Origin: Takifugu bimaculatus | Lineage: Eukaryota; Chordata; Actinopteri; Tetraodontiformes; Tetraodontidae | Reading direction: 5' to 3' | Assembly: GCA_004026145.2 (NCBI GenBank) | Contig: CP034983.1 | Location: 14,197,488 to 14,261,487, forward strand | Length of the DNA stretch: 64,000 bases | In this document: piece by piece, positions 26,713 through 39,516 of the stretch | Position numbering within the stretch: position 1 is the first letter of the stretch | Layout: each line of letters starts with the position of its first letter | Made by a program: the position numbers and the translations under genes | The notes under the pieces: generated by a model | The model's input: only the letters and a program-made list of their open reading frames with translations | Told to the model about the DNA's origin: nothing | Database searches by the model: none

Positions 26713-29700
26713 CGCGGCACGCCGCGACCCCGTGTCACACATGTGTTTGGGCAGTCAGAAGCAGAAATTTGTCCCTGGGGATGTTGAAGTTACGCCTGGC
26801 ATCTATGGGTGGTCTTCTTCACCCCCCCAGGGTGTAACACTTGTGTGACATTCCACACAGAGGTTACCTCGGGGTCTTTCTTCAACGCTGGGGTATCATG
26901 AATTTTTTACCCCCCACTGTTTGACAATAGGGAGGTGTTAAAGAAAAATAAGTTATTTTCTGGTTAGGCTGTAAATAGATGACCTGAGGGGGGGTCACGC
27001 TTGGGTTGAGTTTCTGTATCAACCAGCGTTTGAGTCTTCCTGAAACTTTTATGCAAATCAGAAGAAAATGTGACACGTCTGATCTGAACAGGGGCAGCCC
27101 TCCGTGTGAAATGAAATGTCGACGGGTGTCCAAGGAAACATCCTGTTTTATAGTTTTTTATATTCTTGCCAGAGCAGATGTGGTCGTGGGTCTGCCTGGC
27201 AAAGACGCGCGCGCTCCCCTTCTCATCCCATGCCAGCGGGCGTTCAAAAACAGCCCTCAAGGAGAGCAGTTCTTAGTTAGAACCCACATTTGTTCCATCG
27301 AATGGCAGGAACTTTTAGTCTCCTTCTAACGCGCTCGCTGGCGCCGACCCGTCCTGGCTTCGCCTCCCTGCCTCCGCGGGCCCGTTGGCGCTGGGCGCGA
27401 GCCGGCGAGGGTAGGAGCAGCCCCACTTGGCAGGATGGGAGGATGATTCCCGAGCAGTCTGTCAACTTCGCTCCTTAATGCTCTCTCGCCTGCCCCACTG
27501 ACTGAGTTTTTAATAAATGATGAGACGTGGTATAAATAAACCACAAGGCAGCGCAAGCGCCAAAAGGCAGCGAGAGATACCAAGGTAACGCAGAAGAGCT
27601 GATAAATAAGTCAGCAAGGATTCATTTGCATTGCTTGGTTTCTCTCACTGTGGTGGTGTTCGGGCGGAGAGGTGGCGGGTAGACATACGCATGAATTATT
27701 CTTGGAACATAAACAGCCGAGTTGTGCAGCACTTCTGTATAATTTCTAAATATAACTCAGAGCGAAAGCTTGGCTTTTTGCTCTTTTAGCTTCTCTTTTT
27801 TCTCCCTCTCTCGCTCCTTCCCCACCGACAAGATAAGCCATTTACATCGGCTTTAGTGATTAATTTATACTCGCAAACATGCGGCGGCTGAGAGGACTCC
27901 TCGCATCGCAACTACACAACACACAGAAAAGGGGAAATATTAGCACAAGGAAAAAACAACTTTATCAAACTGGCAGCTCTAATAGATTTATGTGTGGGAA
28001 GGATTCCAAACAAAATCTCATTTTGCGTGTTCCACACCCCGAGCTGGTAAGAAAAACGGGCCTAATTCAGCCAAACTGGGCTGATTGGGGGGAAAAAATT
28101 GGACAAAGCTTAAAAGAGGATGAATCAAGATGCAGTCAGGAAAGGGATGAGAGGTCGTAAATTACATGGTATATGGAGAGCCGGTGTTAGTCAATGGGGC
28201 TGGGATGATGAAAAGGATGATGAAAGACAGGGGTGAAACGCTGAAATGAGGTAGGGGCTGTTTAAAATGTCCTCCATTTCATCAAAGTGATTATTGGGGG
28301 TACTTAACAGCTTTCATATTAAAATGATTAAGGCCTCTTTGAAAGACTAAGAGCTGGAGTGGCTGAAGTCGGTGGGAGGCCTGGAATAAAAGGTTCTTGT
28401 GGTAAGAGAAGAATGAGGCTTAAATACCGTGCACAAGAAGTGCAAAACATCAATGAGATTTTTTTTTGCTTTTTTGGGGGGAGTTATTTTGTTATTAATA
28501 CTGGTTTAGTTCACAAAGAACCAGGTGAAGAATAAAAACTGAAAATAGCAATAAAGTGTATAACCATGCATTTAGTTTCTATTAACCGCCCTTTGTTCTT
28601 CCGCAGACAGGAACGGGTACTCAGCACATGCTCCATGGACTTTGACCCTGAAGCCAAACAGCAGAAACAGAATAAGCTTCTCACAAAACGAGACAAAGGA
28701 AACAACATGACAACTGCTGAAGCGACACCTGCACATAAAAGGAGACCCAGTTTATGCCGCCATCTCATCATGTGACCAGTTCACAGCCTGTCAACCTGTT
28801 GTTGAGTGTTTAGTCCTGGATGGAAGAGGTCAAACAGGAAGGATCTGACATTACCAGACTGATGGAAACCAACCTGGCGGAATGATAGACGATGTCATAG
28901 TTCACCTCTCACATCACTGTAATCAAGCAGGAACCTCTGTTTGATATTTCCGAGCTTTTCCTCTGGATGCTGACGGTCAGGGCACAGGTGAGGACTGTCC
29001 CAGCCTGATCTGGTGTCCTCAGGGGAGCTCATTATTCAATCTGACGGGAACACACACCAGGAACCTGCTCTGCAACTGGTGAATAACTGAAAATAAAAAA
29101 AAGCTAGCTGCGGTGTGTATTAGCAAACGCCGCAGGCAGCTAGGGTAGAAATGGCCACGCAAGCTTGGCACTAAAAGCAGCAGAGGAGCAAATATTGATC
29201 GATTGATTAGCGTCTGAATGTGACTTTGCTCGGATGAATGGTAATGGCGGCGAGCAGATGCCTGGAGAGGCGACGCGCCGCAAAAACAACAGCGGCCCAT
29301 TTTGTCTGGATTAAGGGCTTGTGTCAAAAAAACCACTGACTTAAGTGAACAGGAGAGGGGCCGTGACCCCTGCCGGGGCCGATCCATTTTGCACTCCAGA
29401 CTCCAGATTTGCAGACAAGGTCGACCCGGCAAATGCTGTTCAAAGATCACGCCGGCACAGATACTTCAGCGGCCAACGTGTGCAGGGAGACAGCCGGCTA
29501 ACTTTTACATGTGGGTTTAAATGACACGCTTAACACCTCTCTGCTTTTTCCCCCTCACATTCTGCACAGCTAATGCAGATGCATCTTGCTCCATGCCGAC
29601 CGCCCCAGTAATGTGTGCATCTACAGAGCAACCTGAAACTAAGAACGAGCTCATCTGACCCACAGGCTTAACCTGTGCACACGGTGCCAACCAGAAAGCT

Positions 29701-29798
29701 AGAAATTTGTTGAACAACCCCCCACCCCCCCCCACCCCCCGCAGCTGATATGCAGTCATAAAACTCTGAGAACCGCAGCTGCACGTTGTCCTCACTTC
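26713..29798. other. non-coding stretch between the 270-bp repeat copies
   Basis: Unique sequence with a short CpG- and GC-rich patch at about 27,330-27,420 and a C-rich run at 29,719-29,741. I see no repeat element and no exon. Confidence 0.6.
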
Positions 29799-30064
29799 AT
29801 GGGTCGTAGAGAGTGTCAACGTTCACTCCTGTGTAGATCCTTGATCACTAGATGTTTCTTCTACTTTTTATCTGAAGGTCAAAATAGATTGGAGCAGCTT
29901 CCAGATTTCAGGAAAAAAAAACAGAAAAGAAGAAGCAGCCTGGAGAGCTGGTCATAAGGTCAACCAGCAATAAGGTGAAACCGGAGACTTTTCCTGCAAC
30001 ACATGACAATGGAATTAAAATCCAAAAATCTTCTCAGGGAAAGCAAAATAAAATGGCTTTTAAG

Positions 30065-30068
<4 letters not shown>
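29799..30068 (+). repeat. 270-bp dispersed repeat, copy 2, with (CA)n at its 3' end
   Basis: This is the second copy of the 26443-26712 segment in the same orientation, 3.36 kb away. At its 3' end it runs directly into about 35 CA units (30066-30135). A microsatellite at the 3' boundary is common for LINE and SINE tails, but I do not recognise the family and see no tRNA-type A and B boxes. Confidence 0.85.

Positions 30069-30135
<67 letters not shown>
30066..30135. repeat. (CA)35 microsatellite, longest in the window
   Basis: Uninterrupted CA tract directly at the end of the second 270-bp repeat copy. Confidence 0.95.
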
Positions 30136-30138
<3 letters not shown>

Positions 30139-31528
30139 GGACTCCCATGGGAGTCTGCGACAGTCAATCACTCCCAACAACTAGGGCATCTTATCGTCAT
30201 CCCACCCCCCCATTTGGATGTTCCCTCATCTGGCCTGGCTGGGGAGGGGTCTCGCACTTAAATCACTTTTCACTGACGGCAAACGGGGGCAGCTGATGTT
30301 GCTGCATCCTCCAATGTTCATCCAGTTTTCGCAGAAGTACAGTTTCATTTTCTGCTGCTGATTAATAAGCCCATTCGCCCACCCACACCGTGGATTTCAA
30401 CGTATCTGAAGCATTTGTGAGTTTTTATTCCTCCTTCAACTACCTGCGTTTACCAAATAATGGTGAGATCGTTCTCACACCTGTACTTTGTCGGTTGATC
30501 TGTGATCCAGACTCTGGGTCTCAGCAGAAGTTTTCAGCCAAACTGGAGCCGTTTTTGCCTCTGAAACCAATTCGCTGTCAGCTTTTAGTGGATAGAGGAA
30601 ATAGGAACGAGGAGGGGGGAACAAAGTGTCTTTACATCTCATCTACGCCGCATTTCCACAGAGAGGCTCGACATTGTCTAGAGGCGTTGCAGAGATCTTC
30701 TACCCAGGCTTATTAATTCACTACTCTCATCTCCCCGAGCTGGCTATCATTACAGTCCTATATATAGAGCCACAAAGGGAATTGTGAGGGATGCACACAC
30801 ATTAACATTAATGACTCCAGACTGCTCGTGAGCGCCGTTTCCACACACGTGCTCGCAGAGGAAGAAAGGCTGGTTTTCTTTATGCTGCGACATCCCGGCA
30901 TCAAGGTGATGCCACGTCTCCTGTTTCGCTCCTAAAGGCGTGTCGGTTGCAGGCGCCACCAACCTAAATGGAGGTCCCTGGGAGAACAGGCTCCTACTGA
31001 GTTTGCTAATGAGCGATCGCCAGTGACTCCCCCGGTGGCTGTTGTCAGGGGCCCAGCGCACGGCGGCAGGATTACAGCCTGTTGGTCCTTCCTTGGTAAT
31101 TCGATCCTGATCTCAGCAGGGGTCTGTCAGCCCATTACATTTTCCACGTCGCGTTAATCAGTATCTGATGTCACGAGTCCGAGGACGTTTCATCCTGCAG
31201 GACTCGTCCGGGAGTCAGTACTGGGGCTACTCGAAGTCCTTCCTCCCCTGCAGCACCCCCAGCTGCCCGTCCTCCGGCCTATCATGGGTGGCTCACTAGT
31301 GGGGTAACAGATGGCGCCGCATGGGGTGGAGAAGTGGAGGCGGGGGGATGGCGGTGGTGCACACATACTCCTGTCGTCCTGCATGGGCCTGGAGGGTGTT
31401 TGCAGCTCAGTGTGGGCGATTGAGTGGGCTTCCACCCAGAAGCAGCAGAATGTGACCCCCACTCTCTCCTGCTCTGCCCTTAGGCCCAAATACGGTCAGC
31501 CAGGCATGAAGCAGAGACTAGGCCAGTG

Positions 31529-31533
<5 letters not shown>

Positions 31534-31559
<26 letters not shown>
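31534..31559. repeat. (CA)13 microsatellite
   Basis: CA tract preceded by cgcgcg. Confidence 0.9.
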
Positions 31560-32089
31560 TACATGCAGGAGTGCTGCTGTGGCTGGGTCGATTCTTTCCT
31601 GTTTCCCCCCATCGAGGGTCCATTAAGTGTCTTGTGCATGTGTGTTGTCCGTGCATCACATTAACTGACACTGGGATGAATGATTTATTCGGACGGCTTT
31701 TCAATTGTCAGAGATGGATGGCGCCAATACGGCTTTTGTCCTTGATGATAAATCAAGCGATTTACCACTCTAAACAAATCTATCCCGCGCCACGCTGCCG
31801 CGCGCTCATAGAGCCAGGTGAGAGGAGGGACATCATTAAACAGGCAGAGGAAGGGAGCGTGGCGATGCTCCCCGCCCGGCTCCCCGATATCTTTATGCAA
31901 ATACGAGCGGGCTGATTTGGGAGCCGGGAGAGGATTAATACCTCTCTCTGCGGACTCGCTCTAACACAGCAGCAGAGGATTGTGGGTCAGCGCTGCGGCC
32001 CGGCGGGCATCAGCTGCCATTCTTGAGGTAGGACAGCACGAGGAAGGGAGCGAGCGTGTCTCACACCTGGATACAGGCCACGCAGCCAC

Positions 32090-32420
32090 GTTATTTGATT
32101 AAAAACATCCACATGCATTTAGTCATTAATTATTTATTTACACCCTTATGAGCTCAGATAGCACCAAAGCGGCCTGGAAGCACTTGTGTATTTGAATAAA
32201 TACCCCTTACGTTCATTTCGCCCAGGGAATTCTAAAACAACACGCAGCGATTAACAATTAACAAAGAAATACGGCAGTGATTAATCAAAGTTAAGGGTCT
32301 GGCTATCACTTGAGGAGCAATATGATTTAAACATGCAGGCTTTGATTAAATCTGCATCATTCCACAGCGAGGACGCCGCATATTAGACGGTGGGATATTG
32401 CAGCCTTGTGAAATAGGCAC
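32090..32420. promoter_or_regulatory. candidate conserved non-coding element
   Basis: Non-repetitive AT-rich block with gtcattaattatttattt and gattaacaattaacaaag words, next to a GC-richer stretch at 31,780-32,000 containing another ATGCAAAT octamer. Inference from composition only. Confidence 0.25.
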
Positions 32421-35400
32421 AATAGGCAGAGCTTGTGCTTTCCTGGAGGCACGTTGTATGCTTTCGCGTCAACCCCACTCACGGCCGCCGCTGACCAAAT
32501 ACATCATGACATGTGGACAACAAAGAGCTACAAGAACGCCTGACTTGGTGCGTGCGTGCACAATGGACGGCGCCTCAGAAGCGAGTCTGCGCTATCTCCC
32601 CGGAACACAAGGCTATTCCCGCGCACGGGGAAGCATTACATATCACACAACACAGCGAAAATCTTTAAGCAGCGTATCCAAAAGGGGAAAGCCCTGTCAA
32701 ACAGCTCTACTTGACATGAAACGCAGCGCGGGCTGGTGGGATGGAAGGTTTTTTTTTTTCTCTTTTTCTCCCCAGCTAAAGCTTCCTGGTTGAAAATTGA
32801 GAGGGTCCAGTCATCAGTATGTTCCAGGCAATTCTTTAAATTAGTGCGAGATTAGGGAAGTGCACGGCGATTAGGCTCATTTGAAGTATCGAGGATCCGT
32901 CTGGGCATTGGCAACGGCCGCACTTTAATTAATCTGGTAATGGATGAGAAAAATAAGCGCTCTAATGCACATATCAGCATTTTGCTGAACAGGAGGAAGT
33001 GCAGAGGAGATGGAGGGAGGGGGTTTAAAGCAGTCAGAGAGAGTGAAATGGAGCATGTTGCCTACAGAGAAATTAGCAGCCCGATGACTGCACTGCTGTA
33101 ACATGTTCCAGTAGAGAACGGAGACGGAACAGAGGTTGTGTCGCAGTAGAAATATCCAAACCAGTAACAGATGAGGGTAAACAAAGTGTCTAGTGCCACA
33201 GCAGACAGTCACATAACGTTCAGCTCAATTGTCTCTTAGCCGATCTGGGGCCCTCTTGAATAATTGAACTGTGGGAAACGAGCCGTGGAAGAGGTGAAGA
33301 GAGGCAGGGTGGCCGCAGGCTCTCATTCTTGGTGGTCAGGCATCCGCCAGCAGGAAAGCCCGTCGCCCAGGACCGGCTCAGGAGTGGACTTCTCTGCCCT
33401 AATTAGGCTTATGCCCCTTTAACATTTAATAATGGCCGGATGGCTCTTTAGTCGAATACTTAATCCAAGTCGATGCTGAGGGATTTCCCGAAGATTATCA
33501 GGATTATAAGACAAAGGACTGTCCCTTCCTGTTTGAACCCTCCCAATATTTCACAAACGTATGAGCCAGTTTCCTCCCACAAATCAGCTCACACGCGGCT
33601 GAGCCACAAAACGCACATTTCAGTTTGTTATTGGAGCTGGTTGGAGTTAAAAAAACAAGCTAAAGAACAGATGCATGCTGCGCCTCATGTGGGAGGACAA
33701 ATCTGTGCCACCTAGCATAATAAACGGGGGTTCTTCTGAAAAGCCCTTACTGAAAAGCCTAATCGCATATGGGCAGGTCAGCGGGCCATCTGGCGGTTGG
33801 CTCGCCGTACCTGAACATCAGCACACCGAAGGCATCCACAGCTCCTCAAAAGAAAGAGAAGGAAGGCAGAGAAATGTGAACCTCAAAGGGAGGGATGATG
33901 ATGAGCAACACATAAATATGGAACCTAGCGAGGCAACGTTTCTGAGCCACTGTCTGTTTACCGTGCCTGGCGTCCGCCCCGCTGGACACGCGGCCCTCGT
34001 CTGCATTTGCTCCAAATCAAGTCTGAGGCACAAAAAAAACAGATAATGCTGATGTGGCCTACTTATTTCACCCCCTGCTTTCCCCTGCGTGTAATAAGTA
34101 GTGATGGCACGTCCTCTTAAGGGAACCAAACGCTGAGAGGAGGTCAGTGTAAGCGGGGAGATGAGGAAATCTCATCTCATCCCAGGAAAAAAAGAGTCCG
34201 AGGCAGAATTAGAGACACAGGGAGGTGTCCTGCTGCAAAACACGTATGTGAATCACAGATTATTCCAACCGTAAAAACAAACATTTACATGCCGGTTTAC
34301 GCTGGCGCCGAGTTCGGAGGATTAGCTCCGGTGCATTTTAAAGCCACTTTTCATTTTTCAGAACGATTTCTGAAGTGAAAGTTACGAAAAGCCCGTTTAA
34401 GCTCGCTCAACTGAAAGTAAGTCAGGTCTGAGCTACTTTGTGGGTCATCCTGGCAAATGACCCGCGCTAAGTCAATCAAATGGCTCTGGATAGGACAGCC
34501 GCTCTGCGGGCGCAGGATTAGGTCTGACCCGCGCCGCCTGGGTCGCTTACGTAAACGCGGAGCGCCCGGCGTGTGAAACACACATATGCTCCGGGCCTGG
34601 CTCCACTGTACCGGTGACCCTGAACTCATCACGGTTGCATTTGAGAGCCTGCGCGCGCCGGCTCCACACCCCTCCCGGCGCCAGCAAAGCATCTTAACTC
34701 AAGATGCAGATCTCAGCCAGCAGGTGAACGCCGGAGTAATCAGCCAACCATATGTCCGCCTGTGCCCCGGCTGATTAAGATTTCCTCTCTCTCCCTCTGT
34801 GAGTGATGTATGGTTTGATAAATCACACATCCCCCTGTGAAAAATGCTAATGATATGCTAATGCTGGTGACACACTGCCACTAAAGCCTCATACTAAATT
34901 CCTGGCTACTATTTTCCAGAATCTGTTGCCCTCGTCCTCCCACATGATCCATCTGTGAAGCCGGGTTGGTCGCAGGACCTCCTGACAATCCCCTTCGATG
35001 ACTTTGTGGGTCATGGTTGCATTTCTTTGCTATTTCAGGGCGGGAGGGGAGTCAAATGCAGCAGGACTCGATCTACCTGATCGCATTCGCCGTAATCTCG
35101 TACCTCCCACTCACACAGCTGCAGAGTCGGGTGGAAGATTGCGGCCGTGACCGTTTACTTGGTTATTTTTCATTTTACCACAGGAAGGCGAGTCAAACGC
35201 TACGGTGCCTTAATGCAGTGCGACCAGTCACCGTGCAGGAGTTCATCCAGTTTCAGCAGCTGATGAACATCTGTTCGGCATTAGTGGCTCTGCGGTCTGT
35301 GGTGCCGTGCGCGCAGAGCAGGTCTCAACTGATAATGTCAAATCCTCAGGTGCAGCCTGCTTCTGATCCGAGACAGGAAAAAGAAATAAGAACAAATTTC

Positions 35401-35452
35401 CTGTTTGCAACTTGTGCAATCCAAAAGCCGTGAATGTCAGGTTTTCAACATT

Positions 35453-35456
<4 letters not shown>

Positions 35457-35497
<41 letters not shown>
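35457..35497. repeat. (TG)20 microsatellite
   Basis: TG tract preceded by tttgta. Confidence 0.95.
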
Positions 35498-35498
<1 letters not shown>

Positions 35499-36178
35499 TT
35501 TACTTTAATCCCTCGGTTAAACATATAGCTTGTATTCAACCATTAATCTCCTTTGCTGTAAACACCTCAGGTAGAAATGCTCCTTAAGAAAACTTTAACG
35601 CTTGTTTGAAGAGCATTACAATAAAGGACATGTTCATGGCTCTGCTAATATAATATTAGCAGTCATTCTACCTATGCAAACTGTCCTTAAACATTTAGTT
35701 GTATTTATTGGAATACTCTACAGATCTAATTTGATTCCACGCTGGCAGCAATGGCCAAATTCTTGTCTGAAACTCATTTTTGCTTAATTCATGGCCTTGT
35801 GCTTGTTAGCAACAGGCCTCATGGGGATGGCTAACTTGACTCCAGCCTGCAACTTTGCAGATAAGAACTCTCATGACAGTTTCTTTCTTTTTTCTCTCTC
35901 TTCCCCTCTTTTCTTGGGGTGTTTTACTGAGTGGATGCATGAAGCATAAAACTAAACGCAGAGAGAGAGAAAAAGAGTTTGATCATATTTGTTAGCAGAG
36001 TTACACAGGAGGATTGTAATTTATCTTTACGCTTTCTGCTTCGATAAACACGCTCTTCACAACACCAACACTTATTTTTATGATCTTTTATTTGGCTGAT
36101 TAACGATGCTCTTTTTAGAAACTGAAGTATATACAGATGATGGTAAAGATAGCAGCTAATTGCTAACACTTCTTCCCC

Positions 36179-36183
<5 letters not shown>

Positions 36184-36210
<27 letters not shown>

Positions 36211-36211
36211 T
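36184..36211. repeat. (TG)14 microsatellite
   Basis: Uninterrupted TG tract. Confidence 0.95.
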
Positions 36212-39200
36212 ACATTCCTGAGTGTGTTTGTGTGATTCACACATTCCACAGGCTTAAGGAGGTCGTGATGAGCATATTTCTCCAATCACGTGGCCCCGCC
36301 TGTGTTGACATACCAGACATTCGTCGGTGAGACTGAGCGACCTACACAACTGGCTTAATGTCGCCGATGGCGGCGCGATTCCATCACGATCTGAGCGCCA
36401 CCATTCGCAATCCGGATCTTCACATTTGAGCAAATTAATTCAACGATCGATCCATTAATCCAGAAGCAAAAACCGGCTCGTGTCCCTGCACTAGCCTACT
36501 GAAACCTAACAGCTCTTCCGACAGCTCTTGCCCCAGTGCCTGACCTCTGACCCTCCTCTCTGTGATCAGCTAATTGGGAGAAGGTTAGACGAGCCTGAAA
36601 GCTCTCCGGCAGGAGGCGAGCGACTGCGATCGACCGGAGGAGACGGGATTCAATGACCCCTTTGTGGGGAGGTCTGTGAAGGGACAGACATGAAAATGCC
36701 CCAGGCAGGTGCGGCGCCGCCGGCCTGGTGTGATGATTTAGAAAATAGTTTTAAGACACGCCCGGCCATCTGCAAACGCCCAGCCGCTGCAGATTTATGA
36801 ATCACAGCACTGCAATCCATTTCACAGGCGGTTACCTAATGAATAATACACGCCGGCCATATTTGATGAGCCACTCTACAGACGTCTGTAAACCTCTATC
36901 TGCCCAAGACTGTCACGTCTGCCGCTTCATGAAGGCAGCAGCAGCGTTCTGGGTGACGGCTCGCTAACGTTTTAAACAAGATGATTGATTCATCTCGGCG
37001 ACGCCGGGAGGAAACCTTACGTAATCAAACCCTCGTCCCGCCTCCCTCTGTGCTCCTTGAGAGGTGATTATGAAACCAAGCAGCTTTTTAAGTGAATATT
37101 CTAAAAGAGTGTGTGATCCATCTTTGTTGGAACTGCTTTATATTTTCTCTTTCTCTGTTTTATTTGCTGATTTTTCATTCTGCTCACTCTTGTTGGCTAT
37201 TGTGGCTTTTCTACCATAACATTTATTTGGTTGTGGTGGCTGGAAAAGACGTTCGAGGCCTGTGCAAATTCATTGGTGTGGCTGATCCTGATGCTTTTAC
37301 CCATCATAATTCTCTCTGCGGGCTAATGGTGAGCAGTGAACTCACCTGAAATATGCTATCCTCCTGTCATTGCATCACATTTGAGGATATCTGGTGCGTT
37401 TAAGACGACCGGTCTGAATCTGTAAAAGAGCAGGCTCAGGAACAGGGCCATTTATTAACCAGACTGTCAGGACAGTGTGTACAGGCAGGCTGAACTCTGT
37501 GCTTCGACAGCTCCGTGTTGCACACTTTGTGTCTCACACACAGCTGAAGCATGAAAACACTCCTGAACTTTCACCTCTGAATTCGTAGCTACACGCCAAT
37601 CGTCTGGAACCGCCACTGCAGGACACATTGCTGCCCCCAAACATGCTAACTTGTGTATTTGTGCAGTTAAATGTGCTGATTGTCCTTATTCGGCAGAGCT
37701 CTGGAATCTAAATAATTAAGTTTTGCTTTGAAATCCAGATAAAGCATTATTTGTTCATTAAAGAAAAAGCAGGCTTCTCATCCCTCTGAACATAAATCAA
37801 AGGTGTTTTGTTAGTTGCTGAGCTCTTCCTATAAATACATCATGTTTGAAGTCAGGCTGAGGAACATCTGACTCCACTATTAAACACCCACCAGGAAAAA
37901 GATGAGAGCCAACTGGTTTCCAGCTCATTTTCATGTCCAGTTTAACAGCAACACACACTGATATAGGAACACAACACTCTCCTCCAGGTTGAAGACATAA
38001 AAGACTGAATTATCTGTCAATCTTTTCCCTTTTTCAGGGCTTTGTCGATGTTACCGTTAGTTTACCACATTTAAGCCAAGTAAACCGATTAAAATACAAC
38101 CAGGATCTGCTGCTATTTTGAGTATTACAGTAAAAAGACAGCCAACTTTATCATCTTCCATTTTTGCTTTGATCTTACTTTTAAATGTGACATAAAAGGA
38201 ATGTTTGTTCTTTTTCATTTCGCCCTGTGTAAGCACAGCGTGAAGATCTACACCAAGTACAGATCAGACACCAAGACGGACACTTTGTTCCGTGACGATC
38301 TCTCCGTCAGCCGATTCTGCGCACGTCTGAAACTGATGACAAAAGCAGGAAGGCGGCCGCTGCTCACCGAGCCCACGACGCTACGGAGGCCGCAGCGCGC
38401 CGCGGCTGACTCACGGCCAGGACAGAAATCCACGAGTCATGAATCAGTCTGCGTTTGGGCGTGCAGAGGCGCGTGTGAGTCACGACAGAAAGGCAGAGAA
38501 TGAGATAGATGTCGTATTTCCACATGGTGAAGAAGATCAGAAGTTGCACCTTGAAATAAACTCCGCTCCCCTCGTTCACCCCAACGTTTGACCTTAGATC
38601 TCAAGCTCAACCTAAAGTAAATCGATAAATAGCAGCCCCGCTTGATCGCTCTTCTATATTTCCCAAAGATTTGGCTCTGGATCTGTGTCACGGCTTTTCT
38701 CCCTACAGACCAACGCAGGTTGTGCAAAAAAAAACAACATTTGCTGGTGCACGCTGCGTCACTGTGGGCGCGCACGCTGGTGCAGCTCTCCCCTGACAGA
38801 GGCGGGGGAGGGCAGGGGTGAGGGTAGGGACACCTGAGCCTTATGTGATTACAGGTTCCTCTTATGGTCCCTCCTGGGACCCTTTAGGTGGCTTTAACAC
38901 CCTTCGTTTTCACTCCTTGTTAATTAATATTTGTATTCATCAAAACGGGATATTTGCTAAACGCACATGTGATTTTGGCTGCAGGAGTTTTCCCGCGGTA
39001 GCGTGACATCAAGGTTGTTTCGCAGATGCAACCCCCCCCTTTCTCAGGAAACCCTAACGGCGGCGAGGAGTGAGTGGTGCCTTCCCGGGGGGGCTATCGC
39101 CTTTCAGAGCGAAAAACAAGCTGACCGTGCTCGTCCATTGTGCAACCCTGATTTTTACAGGAGGAAAAGAGAAAAAGGGGGATGTGAAAGAAGCTGCAAA

Positions 39201-39506
39201 CTTAAGATGCAATATCAGCGCGTACTGATGCTTTAAGAACAATTAGCTGATGGGTCACTTGTGCACGACAGCATGTTTGCTATGTGTAGCCTAGAAAGTT
39301 TGGGCTTTTTAACGTTAATGTTATTGTTAACGTCATAGGCCAGGGCCGCATAGCCGCGAGGCATGAAATACAACCGCGAAAACAGCCAGTGGTCGTCATG
39401 CGAGTCACCGAATTGGCGCCATAGCGTCAGATAACCACCACTGTTTTGCGGTCTGTGTTGGATAAAAGGCCATTGTTGCTGCCGCCACTATAAACAGCGG
39501 CGCATC

Positions 39507-39516
39507 CTATAAATAG
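39507..39516. promoter_or_regulatory. MEF2-type site or TATA-like word
   Basis: CTATAAATAG matches the MEF2 consensus YTAWWWWTAR and lies at the centre of a small inverted repeat (atcctat/ataggat). A CpG-richer stretch lies upstream. It could equally be a TATA box of an unseen transcript. Confidence 0.3.

Larger units (their letters stand above)
30136..39506. other. non-coding stretch, no gene seen
   Basis: Microsatellites at 31.5, 35.46 and 36.18 kb; GC-richer CpG patches near 31,780-32,000, 34,500-34,760 and 38,340-38,470. Block 36,240-36,480 is complex and CpG-containing, and could be a conserved element. No supported exon. Confidence 0.55.
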
